A stretch of DNA of 64,000 nt, from assembly GCA_900545265.1 (NCBI GenBank), contig UQYI01000012.1, positions 9,722-73,721 of the forward strand, in the 5' to 3' direction. Under the pieces are notes generated by a model, which worked only from the letters and a program-made list of their open reading frames with translations, did not search any database and was not told the origin of the DNA. Below, in pieces: positions 1-9,700 of this stretch. The first letter of the stretch is position 1. Each line of letters opens with the position of its first letter. Source of the DNA: an uncultured Eubacteriales bacterium (lineage in GTDB: Bacteria > Bacillota > Clostridia > Christensenellales > CAG-138). The translations under genes were made by a program, and so were the position numbers.

Positions 1-305
1 TTCCGGACGCAGATGTTCTTTCTAAAATAGCAGATGTGCTGGACACAAAAGTAAGCCTGCTGCTTGGCGGCACAATGCCTGATGAAGCAGATAAAGACGC
101 GGTTGCGGAGCAGCTTGGCAGGATCAGCGAACAGTTGGCGATCCGGAACAGGCGTAGCAAAAGGATCTGGAAGGTCGTTGGGATCCTTTTATTGGCGATC
201 GTGCTTTTTAATATTCTGCTGGTGCTGTTTGGTATGGCGGAACATAAGAGCTTTTCTACAGACAGTACCGCCGTTCCCGTGGCAACAGAGAAGATCGGCG
301 GGTAG
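1..305 (+). CDS. XRE-type regulator, C-terminal part (5' truncated by window)
   Basis: The frame is open from base 3, so the gene starts outside the window; about 100 residues are visible. The first residues (PDADVLSKIADVLDTKVSLLLGG) are the end of an XRE helix-turn-helix domain, where a Pro-Asp turn is followed by a leucine-rich helix and an L-L-x-G ending. A polar linker and one membrane segment (about residues 58-78) follow, then a short tail. This HTH-plus-membrane-tail layout recurs in the two broken XRE genes near 62 kb. The domain call is fairly sure; target and signal are unknown. Confidence 0.7.
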   Translation, partial: PDADVLSKIADVLDTKVSLLLGGTMPDEADKDAVAEQLGRISEQLAIRNRRSKRIWKVVGILLLAIVLFNILLVLFGMAEHKSFSTDSTAVPVATEKIGG

Positions 306-702
306 GAGGACTGCTGCAGCCGGTTTGCAGCTTAAGTGCCTGTATCCGAAAGGACAAGGCGGTTCACGGCGAGGGGCAATGACGGGCAAAGGGCTTTGAC
401 CGTATACAGCAATAAATGTCTGCTGCGGCTTCATTTTCCGTAATTGCAAAGTCTGACTTCGCGTTGTTTCAATTTCTCTTTCCTATCTGCATATTCGTAT
501 CATGCAGGCGGCGTGGTAAAGCGGCCCGGCCCGCCTGATCGGCTTTGTGAGCGGCGTTCCGGCCGGGATCCGCTCATTTTCTTTTGATTTTCCACAAGCT
601 CTTCCGGGTTTTCCCGCTTTTCAATGCGCTGCAGGACTGCCATGATAAAAAGAAAAGCCGTCTCCGCCGAACGGGTTCGGAAGGGTATATACAGGGAAAG
701 GA
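306..702. other. intergenic stretch without a recognised gene
   Basis: No reading frame here has a credible start with protein-like composition on either strand. The right part lies downstream of the minus-strand MATE gene and holds short GC-rich stem-loops, such as the pair CCGAAC/GTTCGG near 667-682, which may end that transcript. Nothing else was recognised. Confidence 0.4.
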
Positions 703-2136
703 TCAATCCTCGGCGGAGGGATCCGCTTTTTCCTCGGTTTCCGCTTCTGCGGCGGCGGCAGGAGCTTCCCCCAGCTCTACCCGCCTGAGGGGGTGGCGGA
801 GATAATACAATATCATGGCGGTGCTGCACACAATCCAGCCCAGAGGGTAGCCAAAGGCTACGGACATGACCGTGTTGGAGATGAAGTTGGTCATGACATA
901 CAGATAGATCTGCCGGAAGAACACATAGCTGCCCAGCATGATGACCATGGGAGCCCGGCTGTTTCCCGCCCCCCGCAAGGCTCCGGAGGTCACCTGATTG
1001 ATGCACATGAACACATAGAAGGGAGTCAGCATCAGGAAGGAAGCCCCGTAGGCAATGACCTCGGCCTTGGGATTGAAGAAGCCTACCAGCGACGGGGCAA
1101 AGAGCATGGAGGGAGCGCCCAGCAGCAGGGCCAGACCCAGACTGATGCCCAGGGCCGCTTTCATGCCGGTGCGGGCCCGCTTTTCCTGCCCGGCGCCCAG
1201 ATTCTGCCCTACAAAGGTGGTGGCGGCCAGCGCCATGGATTTGGTGGGCAGCACCAGCAGCTGATCGATCTTGTTATAGGCCGTCCAGCCGGACATGACA
1301 TCCGCTCCGAAATGATTGATATAGGACTGTACAAACACGTTGGAGAAGGAGGTCACCGCCATCTGCAGGGCGGCCGGGAAGCCCACCCGGAGGATGCGCC
1401 CCAGAACGGCCTTATCTATGGCCAGCTTGCGGAAGCGGAAGCGGATGCAGGAATCCGTGCGCATAAGGGCGATGAGCACCAGAACGGCAGACACATACTG
1501 GGCAATGATGGTGGCCAGAGCCACGCCTTCCACGCCCATGCCCAGGCCGATGACAAAATACAGATCCAGCACCGTATTCATCAGGGCACAGGCCAGCAGC
1601 GCCAGGAAGGGGATCAGGGAATTGCCCACGGCCTGCAGGATACCGGAGCACGCATTATACAGCATCAGGCCGGAGACCCCGGCAAAATAGATGGTCAGGT
1701 AGCTGACGGCCTCGGGCAGGACTTCTTCCGGGGTCTGCATAAAGACCAGCATGGTGGGGGTAAATGCGATCCCTATGCCGGTAAACAGCACGGCCAGGAT
1801 CAGCGTCATGAGAATGGCGGTGTGAACGGTCTTTTGAACGCTTTCGGGCTTGCCTGCGCCGAAATACTGGGCCGTGATCACCCCGGCGCCGTTGCTCAGG
1901 CCCATGAAAAAGCCGATAAGGGTAAAGGTAATGGGTCCTGCGGAGCCCACGGCGGAGAAAGCCTCGTTGCTTGCATAATTCCCCACCACCCAGGTATCCA
2001 CCATGTTGTACAGCTGCTGGAAGATGTTTCCTGCCAGCAGGGGCAGCATGAACCGGAGCAGATGCATAAAGATGCTGCCCCGGGTCATGTCTATTTCCGT
2101 GTGCCGTTTTCGAATGGCTGAAGTTTTTGTTTCCAT
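703..2136 (-). CDS. MATE family efflux transporter
   Basis: This 477-residue, multi-membrane-segment protein has the two-lobed MatE pattern. The N-terminal signature G-S-I-x-x-H-L-L-R-F-x-L-P-L-L-A-G is followed by Q-Q-L-Y-N-M-V-D-T, typical of Na+- or H+-driven multidrug exporters of the DinF/NorM type. I place the start at the ATG at 2136, because a GAGAGAGGG ribosome binding site lies about 8 bases upstream; an ATG two codons earlier sits too close to it. The gene is divergent from a TetR regulator at 2394, a classic regulator-exporter pair. Substrate cannot be inferred. Confidence 0.9.
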   Translation of the reverse strand: METKTSAIRKRHTEIDMTRGSIFMHLLRFMLPLLAGNIFQQLYNMVDTWVVGNYASNEAFSAVGSAGPITFTLIGFFMGLSNGAGVITAQYFGAGKPESVQKTVHTAILMTLILAVLFTGIGIAFTPTMLVFMQTPEEVLPEAVSYLTIYFAGVSGLMLYNACSGILQAVGNSLIPFLALLACALMNTVLDLYFVIGLGMGVEGVALATIIAQYVSAVLVLIALMRTDSCIRFRFRKLAIDKAVLGRILRVGFPAALQMAVTSFSNVFVQSYINHFGADVMSGWTAYNKIDQLLVLPTKSMALAATTFVGQNLGAGQEKRARTGMKAALGISLGLALLLGAPSMLFAPSLVGFFNPKAEVIAYGASFLMLTPFYVFMCINQVTSGALRGAGNSRAPMVIMLGSYVFFRQIYLYVMTNFISNTVMSVAFGYPLGWIVCSTAMILYYLRHPLRRVELGEAPAAAAEAETEEKADPSAED

Positions 2137-2333
2137 GTGCATCCCTCTCTCTTCTGACAGTATACCATAAAATCCGTCTTTCGGAGAGAGGAAAAGCCAC
2201 GGACGGTAGTCCATATGATATTTCGTTTACACAGGTCAGGATATACGGAACATCGTGCGGGCGAAGTACGCCGCTGCCGGGGGCTGCCCTGCTCTGGATC
2301 TATGGGCAGGGGTTGCCGGAGTTTCACAAAGGA

Positions 2334-2362
2334 TTGAACCCTGCGCAAAAAGATGATAAAAT
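2334..2362 (+). promoter_or_regulatory. sigma-A type promoter of the TetR gene
   Basis: TTGAAC (2334-2339) and TAAAAT (2357-2362) are separated by 17 bases, 31 bases upstream of the TetR start. The spacing is ideal and both boxes are close to consensus. Confidence 0.6.
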
Positions 2363-2393
2363 ACGGAAAAAGACAAAAAGTACGGAGGAACCC

Positions 2394-2945
2394 ATGGCCT
2401 TATACACCCAGAAGGCGATTCTGCGGACTTTCCAGCAGATGCTGGAGGAAATGCCCTTTGATAAGATCACCGTTTCTGCCCTGGTAAGGCGCTGCGAGAT
2501 CAGCTCCAATACCTTTTACTATCACTATCAGGATATCTATGCCCTGCTGGAGGTCTGGCTCAAGGAACGCCTGGCCCCCTATTCCCGATATGACGACTGG
2601 AAGGAGGCCATCAAAGCCTTTTTGAGGGACTGCCGGGAAAAACGGGCCCTGATCTATCACCTGTATGACTGTCTTTCCAGAGACATTCTGGTTCACAGCG
2701 TGTTTACCATGAACGATGACGCCATCACCCGGAAGATCCGGGAGTATTCCGCCGGGGGCCGGGTCTCTGAAGAAACCATATGGGAGCTGACCTTCATGTG
2801 CCGGTATGTGGTGCTGGGCTTTTTTACCCAGTTCCTGTGGAACCGGATGGAAGGGGACGTGGACCGGCTGGTGGACAGGATCGCCGGGCACCTGGAGGAT
2901 CTGGTTCGGCTGACCCTGCAAAAGGAGGGCGCTCTCCGCGGCTGA
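2394..2945 (+). CDS. TetR/AcrR family transcriptional regulator
   Basis: The 183-residue protein begins with a TetR-type helix-turn-helix: an ILRTFQQMLEEMPFDKITV helix pair, then the recognition region ISSNTFYYHYQDIYALLE (about residues 8-52). The C-terminal half resembles the TetR_C ligand domains of DhaS-like proteins. The ATG follows GGAGG with suitable spacing. It is divergent from the MATE exporter at 703-2136, so it probably represses that gene and itself; this is inferred from arrangement only. A strong terminator follows at 2993. Confidence 0.85.
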   Translation: MALYTQKAILRTFQQMLEEMPFDKITVSALVRRCEISSNTFYYHYQDIYALLEVWLKERLAPYSRYDDWKEAIKAFLRDCREKRALIYHLYDCLSRDILVHSVFTMNDDAITRKIREYSAGGRVSEETIWELTFMCRYVVLGFFTQFLWNRMEGDVDRLVDRIAGHLEDLVRLTLQKEGALRG

Positions 2946-2992
2946 GCGATTCGGGCAAAAAAACATTTTTTCGCAAAATCACATAGAATACA

Positions 2993-3018
2993 GGGGTTCC
3001 TCAAAATCGAGGAACCCC
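2993..3018 (+). terminator. Rho-independent terminator after TetR gene
   Basis: A perfect 10-bp stem GGGGTTCCTC/GAGGAACCCC with a 6-base loop is followed by a pyrimidine-rich run (TTTCCTTTCCC). Confidence 0.75.
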
Positions 3019-3158
3019 TTTCCTTTCCCACTGGCGGGAACTGCGGGAAAAAGTTATTCTGATTTTATATAGATACGGAAAGGAACAGAATACCGGCGGC
3101 GGGGGATATCCTCCTTTCTTCCCGTCCCGGTTTTGTTCCCTTTCAGACAGGAGCAGCC

Positions 3159-4031
3159 ATGAAGGCGTATTGCGTTTTATTTAACCCGCTGGCAGGCGGC
3201 GGACAGGGGGAAATTCAGGCCCGGGCTCTTTCCAAAAAGATGCCGGAATATGCCCTGCGTTTTGTGGATATCACCGCCGTTAAGGAGTATGCCGCCCTGT
3301 TTGCTTCTCTGGGGCCGGAGGAAGGGCTGATCCTCTGTGGGGGTGACGGCACTTTAAACCGCTTTATCAACGATACTGCCGGGCTGAAGCGGCCGGAGGC
3401 GCTGTTCTATTATGCCTGCGGTTCCGGCAATGATTTTTTGCGGGATGCCGAAAAAGATCCCTCCCAGGGTTTCTTTTTGCTGACCCCTTATCTTCGCAGC
3501 CTGCCCCAGGTGCAGGTAAAGGGCGCCGCCCATTTCTTTATCAACGGCATAGGCTATGGCATCGACGGCTACTGCTGCGAAAAGGGAGACGAGCTGCGCA
3601 AAAAAAGCACCAGACCCGTCAACTATACCGCCATTGCCATCAATGGACTTTTGTTCCACTATCACCCTACGGGAGCCCGGGTAACGGTGGACGGGAACAC
3701 CCTCTGCTTTGACCATGTGTGGCTGGCTCCGGTCATGCTGGGCCGCTGCTACGGCGGCGGTATGCGCCCCACCCCCCAACAGGATCGCTTTGCTCCGGAA
3801 AAGACCCTGTCTCTGATGGTGTATCACTGCCCGGGCAAGCTCCGGGCACTGGCCGCCTTCCCTTCCATCTTCAGGGGGGAGCATGTAAAATACCGGAACA
3901 TGGTGCAGATCCTTACGGGCCGCCATATCCGGGTGGAGTTTGATCGTCCCACTCCCTTGCAGATCGACGGGGAGACCATTTTGGATGTAACGGAGTACGA
4001 AGCCTTTTTCCCTCCGGCAGAAAGTCTGTAA
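3159..4031 (+). CDS. diacylglycerol/lipid kinase family protein
   Basis: The 290-residue protein has the DAGK catalytic fold. The N-terminal motif FNPLAGGGQG (residues 8-17) matches the NP-x-A-G/S-G nucleotide-binding start. LILCGGDGTLNRFIN (about 57-71) is the GGDGT-x-N signature, and GSGNDFLR (about 89-96) is the third conserved block. Family members phosphorylate diacylglycerol or related lipids. An AGGAG site precedes the ATG. cdsA starts 13 bases downstream, suggesting a two-gene phospholipid operon in which phosphatidate from the kinase could feed CdsA; this link is inference. Confidence 0.88.
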   Translation: MKAYCVLFNPLAGGGQGEIQARALSKKMPEYALRFVDITAVKEYAALFASLGPEEGLILCGGDGTLNRFINDTAGLKRPEALFYYACGSGNDFLRDAEKDPSQGFFLLTPYLRSLPQVQVKGAAHFFINGIGYGIDGYCCEKGDELRKKSTRPVNYTAIAINGLLFHYHPTGARVTVDGNTLCFDHVWLAPVMLGRCYGGGMRPTPQQDRFAPEKTLSLMVYHCPGKLRALAAFPSIFRGEHVKYRNMVQILTGRHIRVEFDRPTPLQIDGETILDVTEYEAFFPPAESL

Positions 4032-4044
4032 AGGGGGGGCCGGT

Positions 4045-4887
4045 ATGGAGCGGCGGGATACACATGCTTCGGAACTGACGGTGCGCATCCGCACGGGCGC
4101 CCTGCTCACACTGATACTGCTGGGGGCTTTTCAGGCCCGGCAGGTGCCCGGGATACTGGAAGGGCTCAGCACGCTGTTGGGTCTTTTGGGATGCTTTGAG
4201 CTGCTCCGGGCCATGGGGCTGCTGCAGGGCCGGTGGGGCTGGCTGGTATATGCCGGCACGGCCTTGTGCTGCCTGCTTTTCCCACTGTATATTCCCCGGC
4301 TCCCCATCCCGGTGCTGGCCGCTGCAGAGGGTGCTGCCGCAGCTGCGGGGTTCCTCTCCCTGCTGCTGAGCGGATGCGGACCCTTTCCCCGGCCTCCGTA
4401 TATACGGGGGCTCCTGGGGGGCGCTGCCATCGGGGCGTCCTTTGCCTGCCTGCCCCTGCTGGGAGACAGCCTGTTTACACTGGTGTTGCCCTTTGCCGCC
4501 TGTGTGCTTACGGATGCGGCCGCCTATTTCGGCGGAAAAGCCCTGGGCAAAAAGCAGCTGGCTCCTCTTATCAGCCCCCATAAGACCGTGGCAGGCAGCC
4601 TTTGCGGCACTCTGGCGGCTACGGTGCTCCTGTGGCTGGTAGGCTTTCTGCTGCAGGCCTGGCTCCACCGGCCGGTATATGTGAGCAGGCTGTCGCTTTA
4701 CGGCTATACGGCTTCTCTGCTGGGGCAGCTGGGGGATCTGGTTTTTTCTCAGGTCAAGCGCCGGGCGGGGATCAAGGACTACAGCCGCCTGCTTCCCGGC
4801 CATGGGGGGCTGCTGGACCGGTTCGACAGCGCTCTGTTCGTGCTCCCCTATACGGTGGTATTTCTTTGGTATCTGCCGCTGCTGTAA
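4045..4887 (+). CDS. cdsA: phosphatidate cytidylyltransferase
   Basis: CdsA makes CDP-diacylglycerol from phosphatidate and CTP in the membrane. The 280-residue protein has about seven hydrophobic segments. Near the C terminus it carries the family signature: S-Q-V-K-R-R, then I-K-D-Y-S-R-L-L-P-G-H-G-G and L-D-R-F-D (about residues 232-258), with all expected charged residues present. D-A-A-A-Y-F-G-G-K-x-x-G-K, the conserved upstream element, is also visible (about 153-165). It lies just downstream of the lipid kinase and is convergent with the foldase gene across a shared terminator. Confidence 0.93.
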   Translation: MERRDTHASELTVRIRTGALLTLILLGAFQARQVPGILEGLSTLLGLLGCFELLRAMGLLQGRWGWLVYAGTALCCLLFPLYIPRLPIPVLAAAEGAAAAAGFLSLLLSGCGPFPRPPYIRGLLGGAAIGASFACLPLLGDSLFTLVLPFAACVLTDAAAYFGGKALGKKQLAPLISPHKTVAGSLCGTLAATVLLWLVGFLLQAWLHRPVYVSRLSLYGYTASLLGQLGDLVFSQVKRRAGIKDYSRLLPGHGGLLDRFDSALFVLPYTVVFLWYLPLL

Positions 4888-5063
4888 AACATATACGGCT
4901 TCAAATGCCCTTCGTCCGGGAAAGCAGGCCGGGGGTATTTTTTGCTTCTCGCCGGTATCCCTGCTCGGGTACAGGGCGCGGCTGTTTTTGGATATGGGTT
5001 TTGCCTTTCTCATGTGCCGGGGGTTGGGACGCGGCGAAGCGGGGTTTTTCCGGTTCGGGGGCC

Positions 5064-5148
5064 GGGGCGCTGCCTTTGGCGGAGCCAAAGGCAGGGGGCC
5101 TCGCCGGCGAGGCCCGCTGGGGCGGCGGCACGCCGCCTGCAGCGCCCC
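5064..5148. repeat. cloverleaf GC-rich repeat, copy A
   Basis: The outer stem GGGGCGCTG (5064-5072) pairs with CAGCGCCCC (5140-5148). Inside are three hairpins: GCCTTTGGC/GCCAAAGGC (5072-5092), GGGCCTCGCC/GGCGAGGCCC (5096-5115) and GGCGGC/GCCGCC (5121-5137). A GATTACGGCGCAA flank follows. It lies between the convergent cdsA and foldase genes. Confidence 0.8.
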
Positions 5149-5182
5149 CCTCCCGATTACGGCGCAACCCCCGTTCCCACAC

Positions 5183-5214
5183 AAAAAAGCGCCTTTCGGA
5201 TGAGGCGCTTTTTT
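5183..5214. terminator. bidirectional terminator between cdsA and the foldase gene
   Basis: AAAAAAGCGCC (5183-5193) and GGCGCTTTTTT (5204-5214) form an 11-bp stem whose outer part gives a T-run on both strands. It fits the end of both convergent transcripts. Confidence 0.8.
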
Positions 5215-5287
5215 GATGAAGCTTCGATCAGTACTTTTCTTTTTTGCGCTGCTCTCTGCTGCGGTTTTTGCAGACGGGCGATGTCTG

Positions 5288-6691
5288 TCAGCCTACGTTC
5301 TTGTAGTTGTCCTCGTGGAACACAGCGGCGCTGCGGGCTTCCTCCAGCCAGCTGCTCTGCACGGCGCTCCACTCGCTGTCCTTCTTGCTTTCCAGAGCGG
5401 CAGCTTCGGCGGCTTCCTGGAACTGCTCATAGGTGCGGTCCCCGGCTACCACGTCGTCTCCCCGCTTGAGGATATAAAACACGCTGCTTACTTCCATCAG
5501 GTCAGAAACTTCCCCGGCCTTCATGGTCAGCACCTTGTTCCAGATCTCTTCGTCAAAGTTGCTGTCCTTCTCCAGAGTGTACAGCAGATCTCCAAAGGCC
5601 ATCTGGGCATCGGTGGGGGCGGAAGAGGCGTAGTCCTTCATGACCAGGCCAAAGTCCTTGCCGCTTTCGATCTCCTGCAGGGCGGCGCTGCCCTTCTCCT
5701 GCAGGCTCTTGAGCAGCTCCCGGTTGGCGGTGCTCAGGGCCGCATATTCGGCCTGGATCTCCTGTTGGCGGACGGTATTTTCCCCCTTGAGGACGATGGC
5801 GCCGTATTCGGCTTCCAGTGCGGTCATTTTGGTGAGGTTTTCGTTATAAACAGCCTGATCCGCTTCCGAAAGGGCAAGGCGGATCACCTGCACCCGGGTA
5901 AAGCCCTCCGGTACGCTGAGACCGGGCACCTGAGACTCGCCGGATTCATAGGCCTGCTGGGTGGTGCGGTAGCTGAGGGGATCGCTGGCTACGGCGGTCT
6001 GCTGATCGGTCAGCTCCTGTGCGAACCAGGACTGGGCATCCCCTTCTTCCAGCTTTACGGTGGAAAGGAAGTATTCCTCTACCTTTTCGCTGAGCCGGTT
6101 CTTTTCCATCTCCGGCCGGTAAATGGTGGAAAGGTATTCTTCAAAGGTGCAGTTGTAATAGGATGCCACTTCGCTTTCCAGCGTTTCCGTGGCGCTCTTG
6201 TCTACTTCTTCCTCTGTGGCGCTCTCCCCCAGCTGCTGGCGGGCGTACTCCTTATACTCCTGCAGGATCTCTGCCCGGTGGGCTTCCACCTGCTCGTCGA
6301 TCTGGTCGTCATCGGCGGCGTCCAAAGACAGCCCCAGCTCCTTGGCCTTCCAGGGCAGCACCATATCGGAAAGGGCCTGCTCCACGACCATATCCCGGTA
6401 CTGCTTGATCTCGGATTCCTCCGTGGGAGCCTCCATGCCGTAATAGGACATGTAAGAGACGAAGTATTCATACGCATCCTGGATATCCCCTACGGTGGTC
6501 ACCTGATCCCCCAGCTCAATGGCGGGCAGATCGGCAGAGATATCCTTCTGGGCTTCATCGGCAGGGGCGCCGGTAGCTTCTGCAGAGGGAGAAGCTTCTT
6601 CTTCCTTATCGTTCTGCTGATCGCAGGCGGCCAGGCCAAACAGCATCCCAAGGGCCAGCCCCAGGGCCAACAGGCGTTTGTACATCTTCAT
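5288..6691 (-). CDS. SurA/PrsA-like foldase lipoprotein (peptidylprolyl isomerase family)
   Basis: The 467-residue protein starts with a lipoprotein signal (LALGMLFGLAAC, lipobox Cys at about residue 20) and an acidic linker. It continues with a long helical SurA-N-like region and a C-terminal part resembling a parvulin domain (LEKDSNFDEEIWNKVLTMKAGEVSDLMEVSSVFYILKR). The family assists folding of exported proteins outside the membrane. The start at 6691 has AGGAAA upstream. It follows mfd by 57 bases in the pth-mfd-foldase order seen in many Firmicutes. Whether the isomerase site is active is unclear; I did not recognise all catalytic residues. Confidence 0.75.
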   Translation of the reverse strand: MKMYKRLLALGLALGMLFGLAACDQQNDKEEEASPSAEATGAPADEAQKDISADLPAIELGDQVTTVGDIQDAYEYFVSYMSYYGMEAPTEESEIKQYRDMVVEQALSDMVLPWKAKELGLSLDAADDDQIDEQVEAHRAEILQEYKEYARQQLGESATEEEVDKSATETLESEVASYYNCTFEEYLSTIYRPEMEKNRLSEKVEEYFLSTVKLEEGDAQSWFAQELTDQQTAVASDPLSYRTTQQAYESGESQVPGLSVPEGFTRVQVIRLALSEADQAVYNENLTKMTALEAEYGAIVLKGENTVRQQEIQAEYAALSTANRELLKSLQEKGSAALQEIESGKDFGLVMKDYASSAPTDAQMAFGDLLYTLEKDSNFDEEIWNKVLTMKAGEVSDLMEVSSVFYILKRGDDVVAGDRTYEQFQEAAEAAALESKKDSEWSAVQSSWLEEARSAAVFHEDNYKNVG

Positions 6692-6748
6692 GGTATTGTT
6701 TCCTTTCTTTCGCGCTCCGGCCTTTTGCCCGAAATCGCATTGCATTGA

Positions 6749-9700
6749 TTATACCCTATCCTCCGGCCCCTTGCAACGGACCAAACCGGTCAAAAATTGT
6801 GGCATTTTCTTGACGAATTCCGCTGCGGTCCAATCTTTGATGCGGATCTGCACCTGGGGCGTTTCTCCGGAGACGAGCCGGGCCCCCTGTATGCCTCCCA
6901 GCCAGAGCAGCAGCCGCCCCCCATCGGGGGAAGCGGAGGGGTCGAATTTCAGCTGGGCCAGGCCGCTTTGGATCCGCACGGCGCAAAGCCCCGCCCGGGC
7001 CCCCAGCGCCTTGATGAGGGAAAGACGCATAAGGGTCTCCACGCTTTCGGGCAAAGTGCCGAAGCGGTCGGTAAACTCCTCATACAGCTCCCCGTACTCC
7101 TCTTCTCCGGTGATCTCGGCAATGCGCTTGTACATGCCCATGCGCAGCAGCTCGTTGCCCACAAAGCTTTTGGGCACAAAGGCGTCCACCGGGGCGTCTA
7201 CGGTGCACTCTATATCCGGAGCGGGGGCGTTGCCCCGGGCTTCCTCTACGGCGGAGCGGATGAGCTTGCAGTAATACTCATAGCCGATATCCGTAATATG
7301 GCCATGCTGCTCTGCCCCCAGCAGGCTCCCGGCACCCCGGATCTCCAGATCCCGCATGGCTAACCGGAACCCCGCTCCAAACTGGGTGAATTCCCGTATG
7401 GCCAGCAGGCGCTTCTGGGCGGTTTCGGAAACGGCCTGCCCGGCGTTTACCGTAAAGTAGGCATAGGCCAGCCGGGAGGAGCGGCCCACCCGGCCCCGAA
7501 GCTGATACAGCTGGGCCAGCCCCAGCCTGTCCGCTTCCAGCACGATAAGGGTGTTGCAGTTGGGCACATCCACGCCGCTTTCCACAATGGTGCTGCAAAG
7601 GAGCAGATCATACTCCCGGTTGATAAAGGCGATCATGGTCTTTTCCAGCAGCTGCTCATGCATCTGGCCGTGGGCCATGGCCATGGAGCATTCCGGCACC
7701 AGTTCTCTGAGCCGGGAAAGGGTGTTTTCCATCCCCATGACCCGGTTGCTGATGACAAACACCTGCCCGCCCCGGCTCAGTTCCCGGCGGATGGCCGAGG
7801 CGATGAGAGCCGGGCTGAACTCCATTACATATGTTTCCACGGGGAAACGGTTTTCCGGGGGCGTTTCTATGGTGGAAACATCCCGTATGCCCGTCATGGC
7901 CATGTTCAGCGTCCGGGGGATGGGGGTGGCGGTCATGGTCAGCACGTCCACCTGCGAGCGCAGGGCCTTGAGCTGCTCCTTGTGGTTCACGCCGAAACGA
8001 TGCTCCTCATCGATGATCAGCAGCCCCAGATCCTTGAACTTCACATCCTTGGCCAGCAGGGCGTGGGTGCCCACCACCATGTCTATTTCCCCTTTGGCCA
8101 GGCGGCGCTTGACCTCCTCCCGTTCCTTGGGGGTCTGGAAGCGGCTCAGGCACCCCAGATGCACGGGGAATTCCTCAAACCGGCCGGAGAGCGTGGCAAA
8201 ATGCTGCTGGGCCAGAATGGTGGTGGGCACCAGAAAGGCCACCTGCTTCCCGTCCTGCACGGCCTTAAAGGCTGCCCGCAGGGCCACCTCTGTTTTGCCG
8301 TAGCCCACATCCCCGCACAAAAGCCGGTCCATGGGCCGGGGGCTTTCCATATCCTTCTTGATCTCGGCGATGCACTGGAGCTGATCCGGGGTCTCCTCAT
8401 AAGGAAAGGCGCTTTCCAGCTTTTTCTGCCAGGGGGTATCCGGGCTGAAGGCGAAGCCCCTGACGCTGGTGCGCTTTGCATACAGCTCCGCCAGATCAAA
8501 GGCCAGCTTTTTGGCGGCGGTCCGGGCCTTGCTTACCTTTTGCTGCCACTCTCCCCCGCCCAGTTTGGAAAGATTGGGGGTGCCTTCTTCCCCGGCACCC
8601 ATGTATTTCTGGATCCTGTCCAGCTGATCCGTGGGGATATAGAGCTTGTCGCCGCCCTTGTAGACCAGCAGCAGGTAATCCCGGGTGCTGTTCTGCACCG
8701 TCAGCTGTTCCACGCCCACGAACCGGCCGATACCGTGGGCTTCGTGGACCACATAATCCCCCACGGTCAGATCGGAAAACTTCAGCCCGCTCTTTTTCTG
8801 CTTCCGGTGGGTCTGCTGCTTGCCGAACAGCTCCTCCTGAGAAAGGACGGTGAGCCGGCTCCCAGGCAGGCGGAAGCCCCGGGGCAAAGTGGTTTTGAGC
8901 ACCAGCAGCGTCCCCTGAGCGGGCACGTTGGAAAGGGTGCTTTCCATCCGGCAGCTGAGCCCTTCCTCCTCCAGCTCCCGGAAAAGAAAGGCGGCGCCCT
9001 CCCCGGCAAACAGCAGCCGGGTCTCCCCCTTGTTCTGGCCCTGCTTCAGCTCCCGCTTCAGTTCCCCCATGTCCCCCAGATAGGCGGGGGCATTCTCCCC
9101 CTCAAACTTCAGGGAGAAGGGGTGCTGAAACAGGGGGCTGGTGCGGAACAGGCTGTAAAACACAGCGGTGCGGGGGGTGGAAAGGCGCTTTTCCAGCTCG
9201 CCCGGGGGCAAAAGCAGCTCCTTCTGGCAGGGATGGCCCTTCCCCCGCTCCAGCAGTCCCGCTACGGATTCCATGCAGCTCAAAGAGAAGGCCTTGCCTT
9301 CGTCTGCAATGCGGCCCGGCTCCGTTAAAAAGAGCAGGGCGTCTTTGGGCAGATAGTCAAACAGGCAGCAGGCCTCTTTATACAGCAGGGGCAAAAGTAC
9401 ATCGGCTCCCAAACAGGGCCGGCCCTGCTCCCAGCTTTCCCGCTGGGATTCAAAACCGGCGGCTTCCCCCAGCGCCTTCAGGGCTTTTTTCATTAAAGCC
9501 GGGGTCTGGGGCGTTTCAAAGGCCGGGGGCAGAAGGATGGAATCCGTCTGCTCTATGGAGCGCTGGGTGCTCTCGTCAAAGATCCGCAGCTGGTCTATTT
9601 CGTCTCCGTAAAATTCTATCCGGCAGGGGTGTTCCCGCTGGGGCGGGAATACATCCAGAATATCTCCCCGCAGGGCGCATTGACCCGGCCCCTCCAGCAT

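Noticed and set aside
793..2121. Long plus-strand reading frame opposite the MATE gene (and similar long antisense frames opposite hydB, tryptophanase, S9 peptidase and DUF885)
   Set aside because: They mirror real genes, are rich in His, Gln and Gly and lack domains and ribosome binding sites. High GC content makes such antisense frames common.
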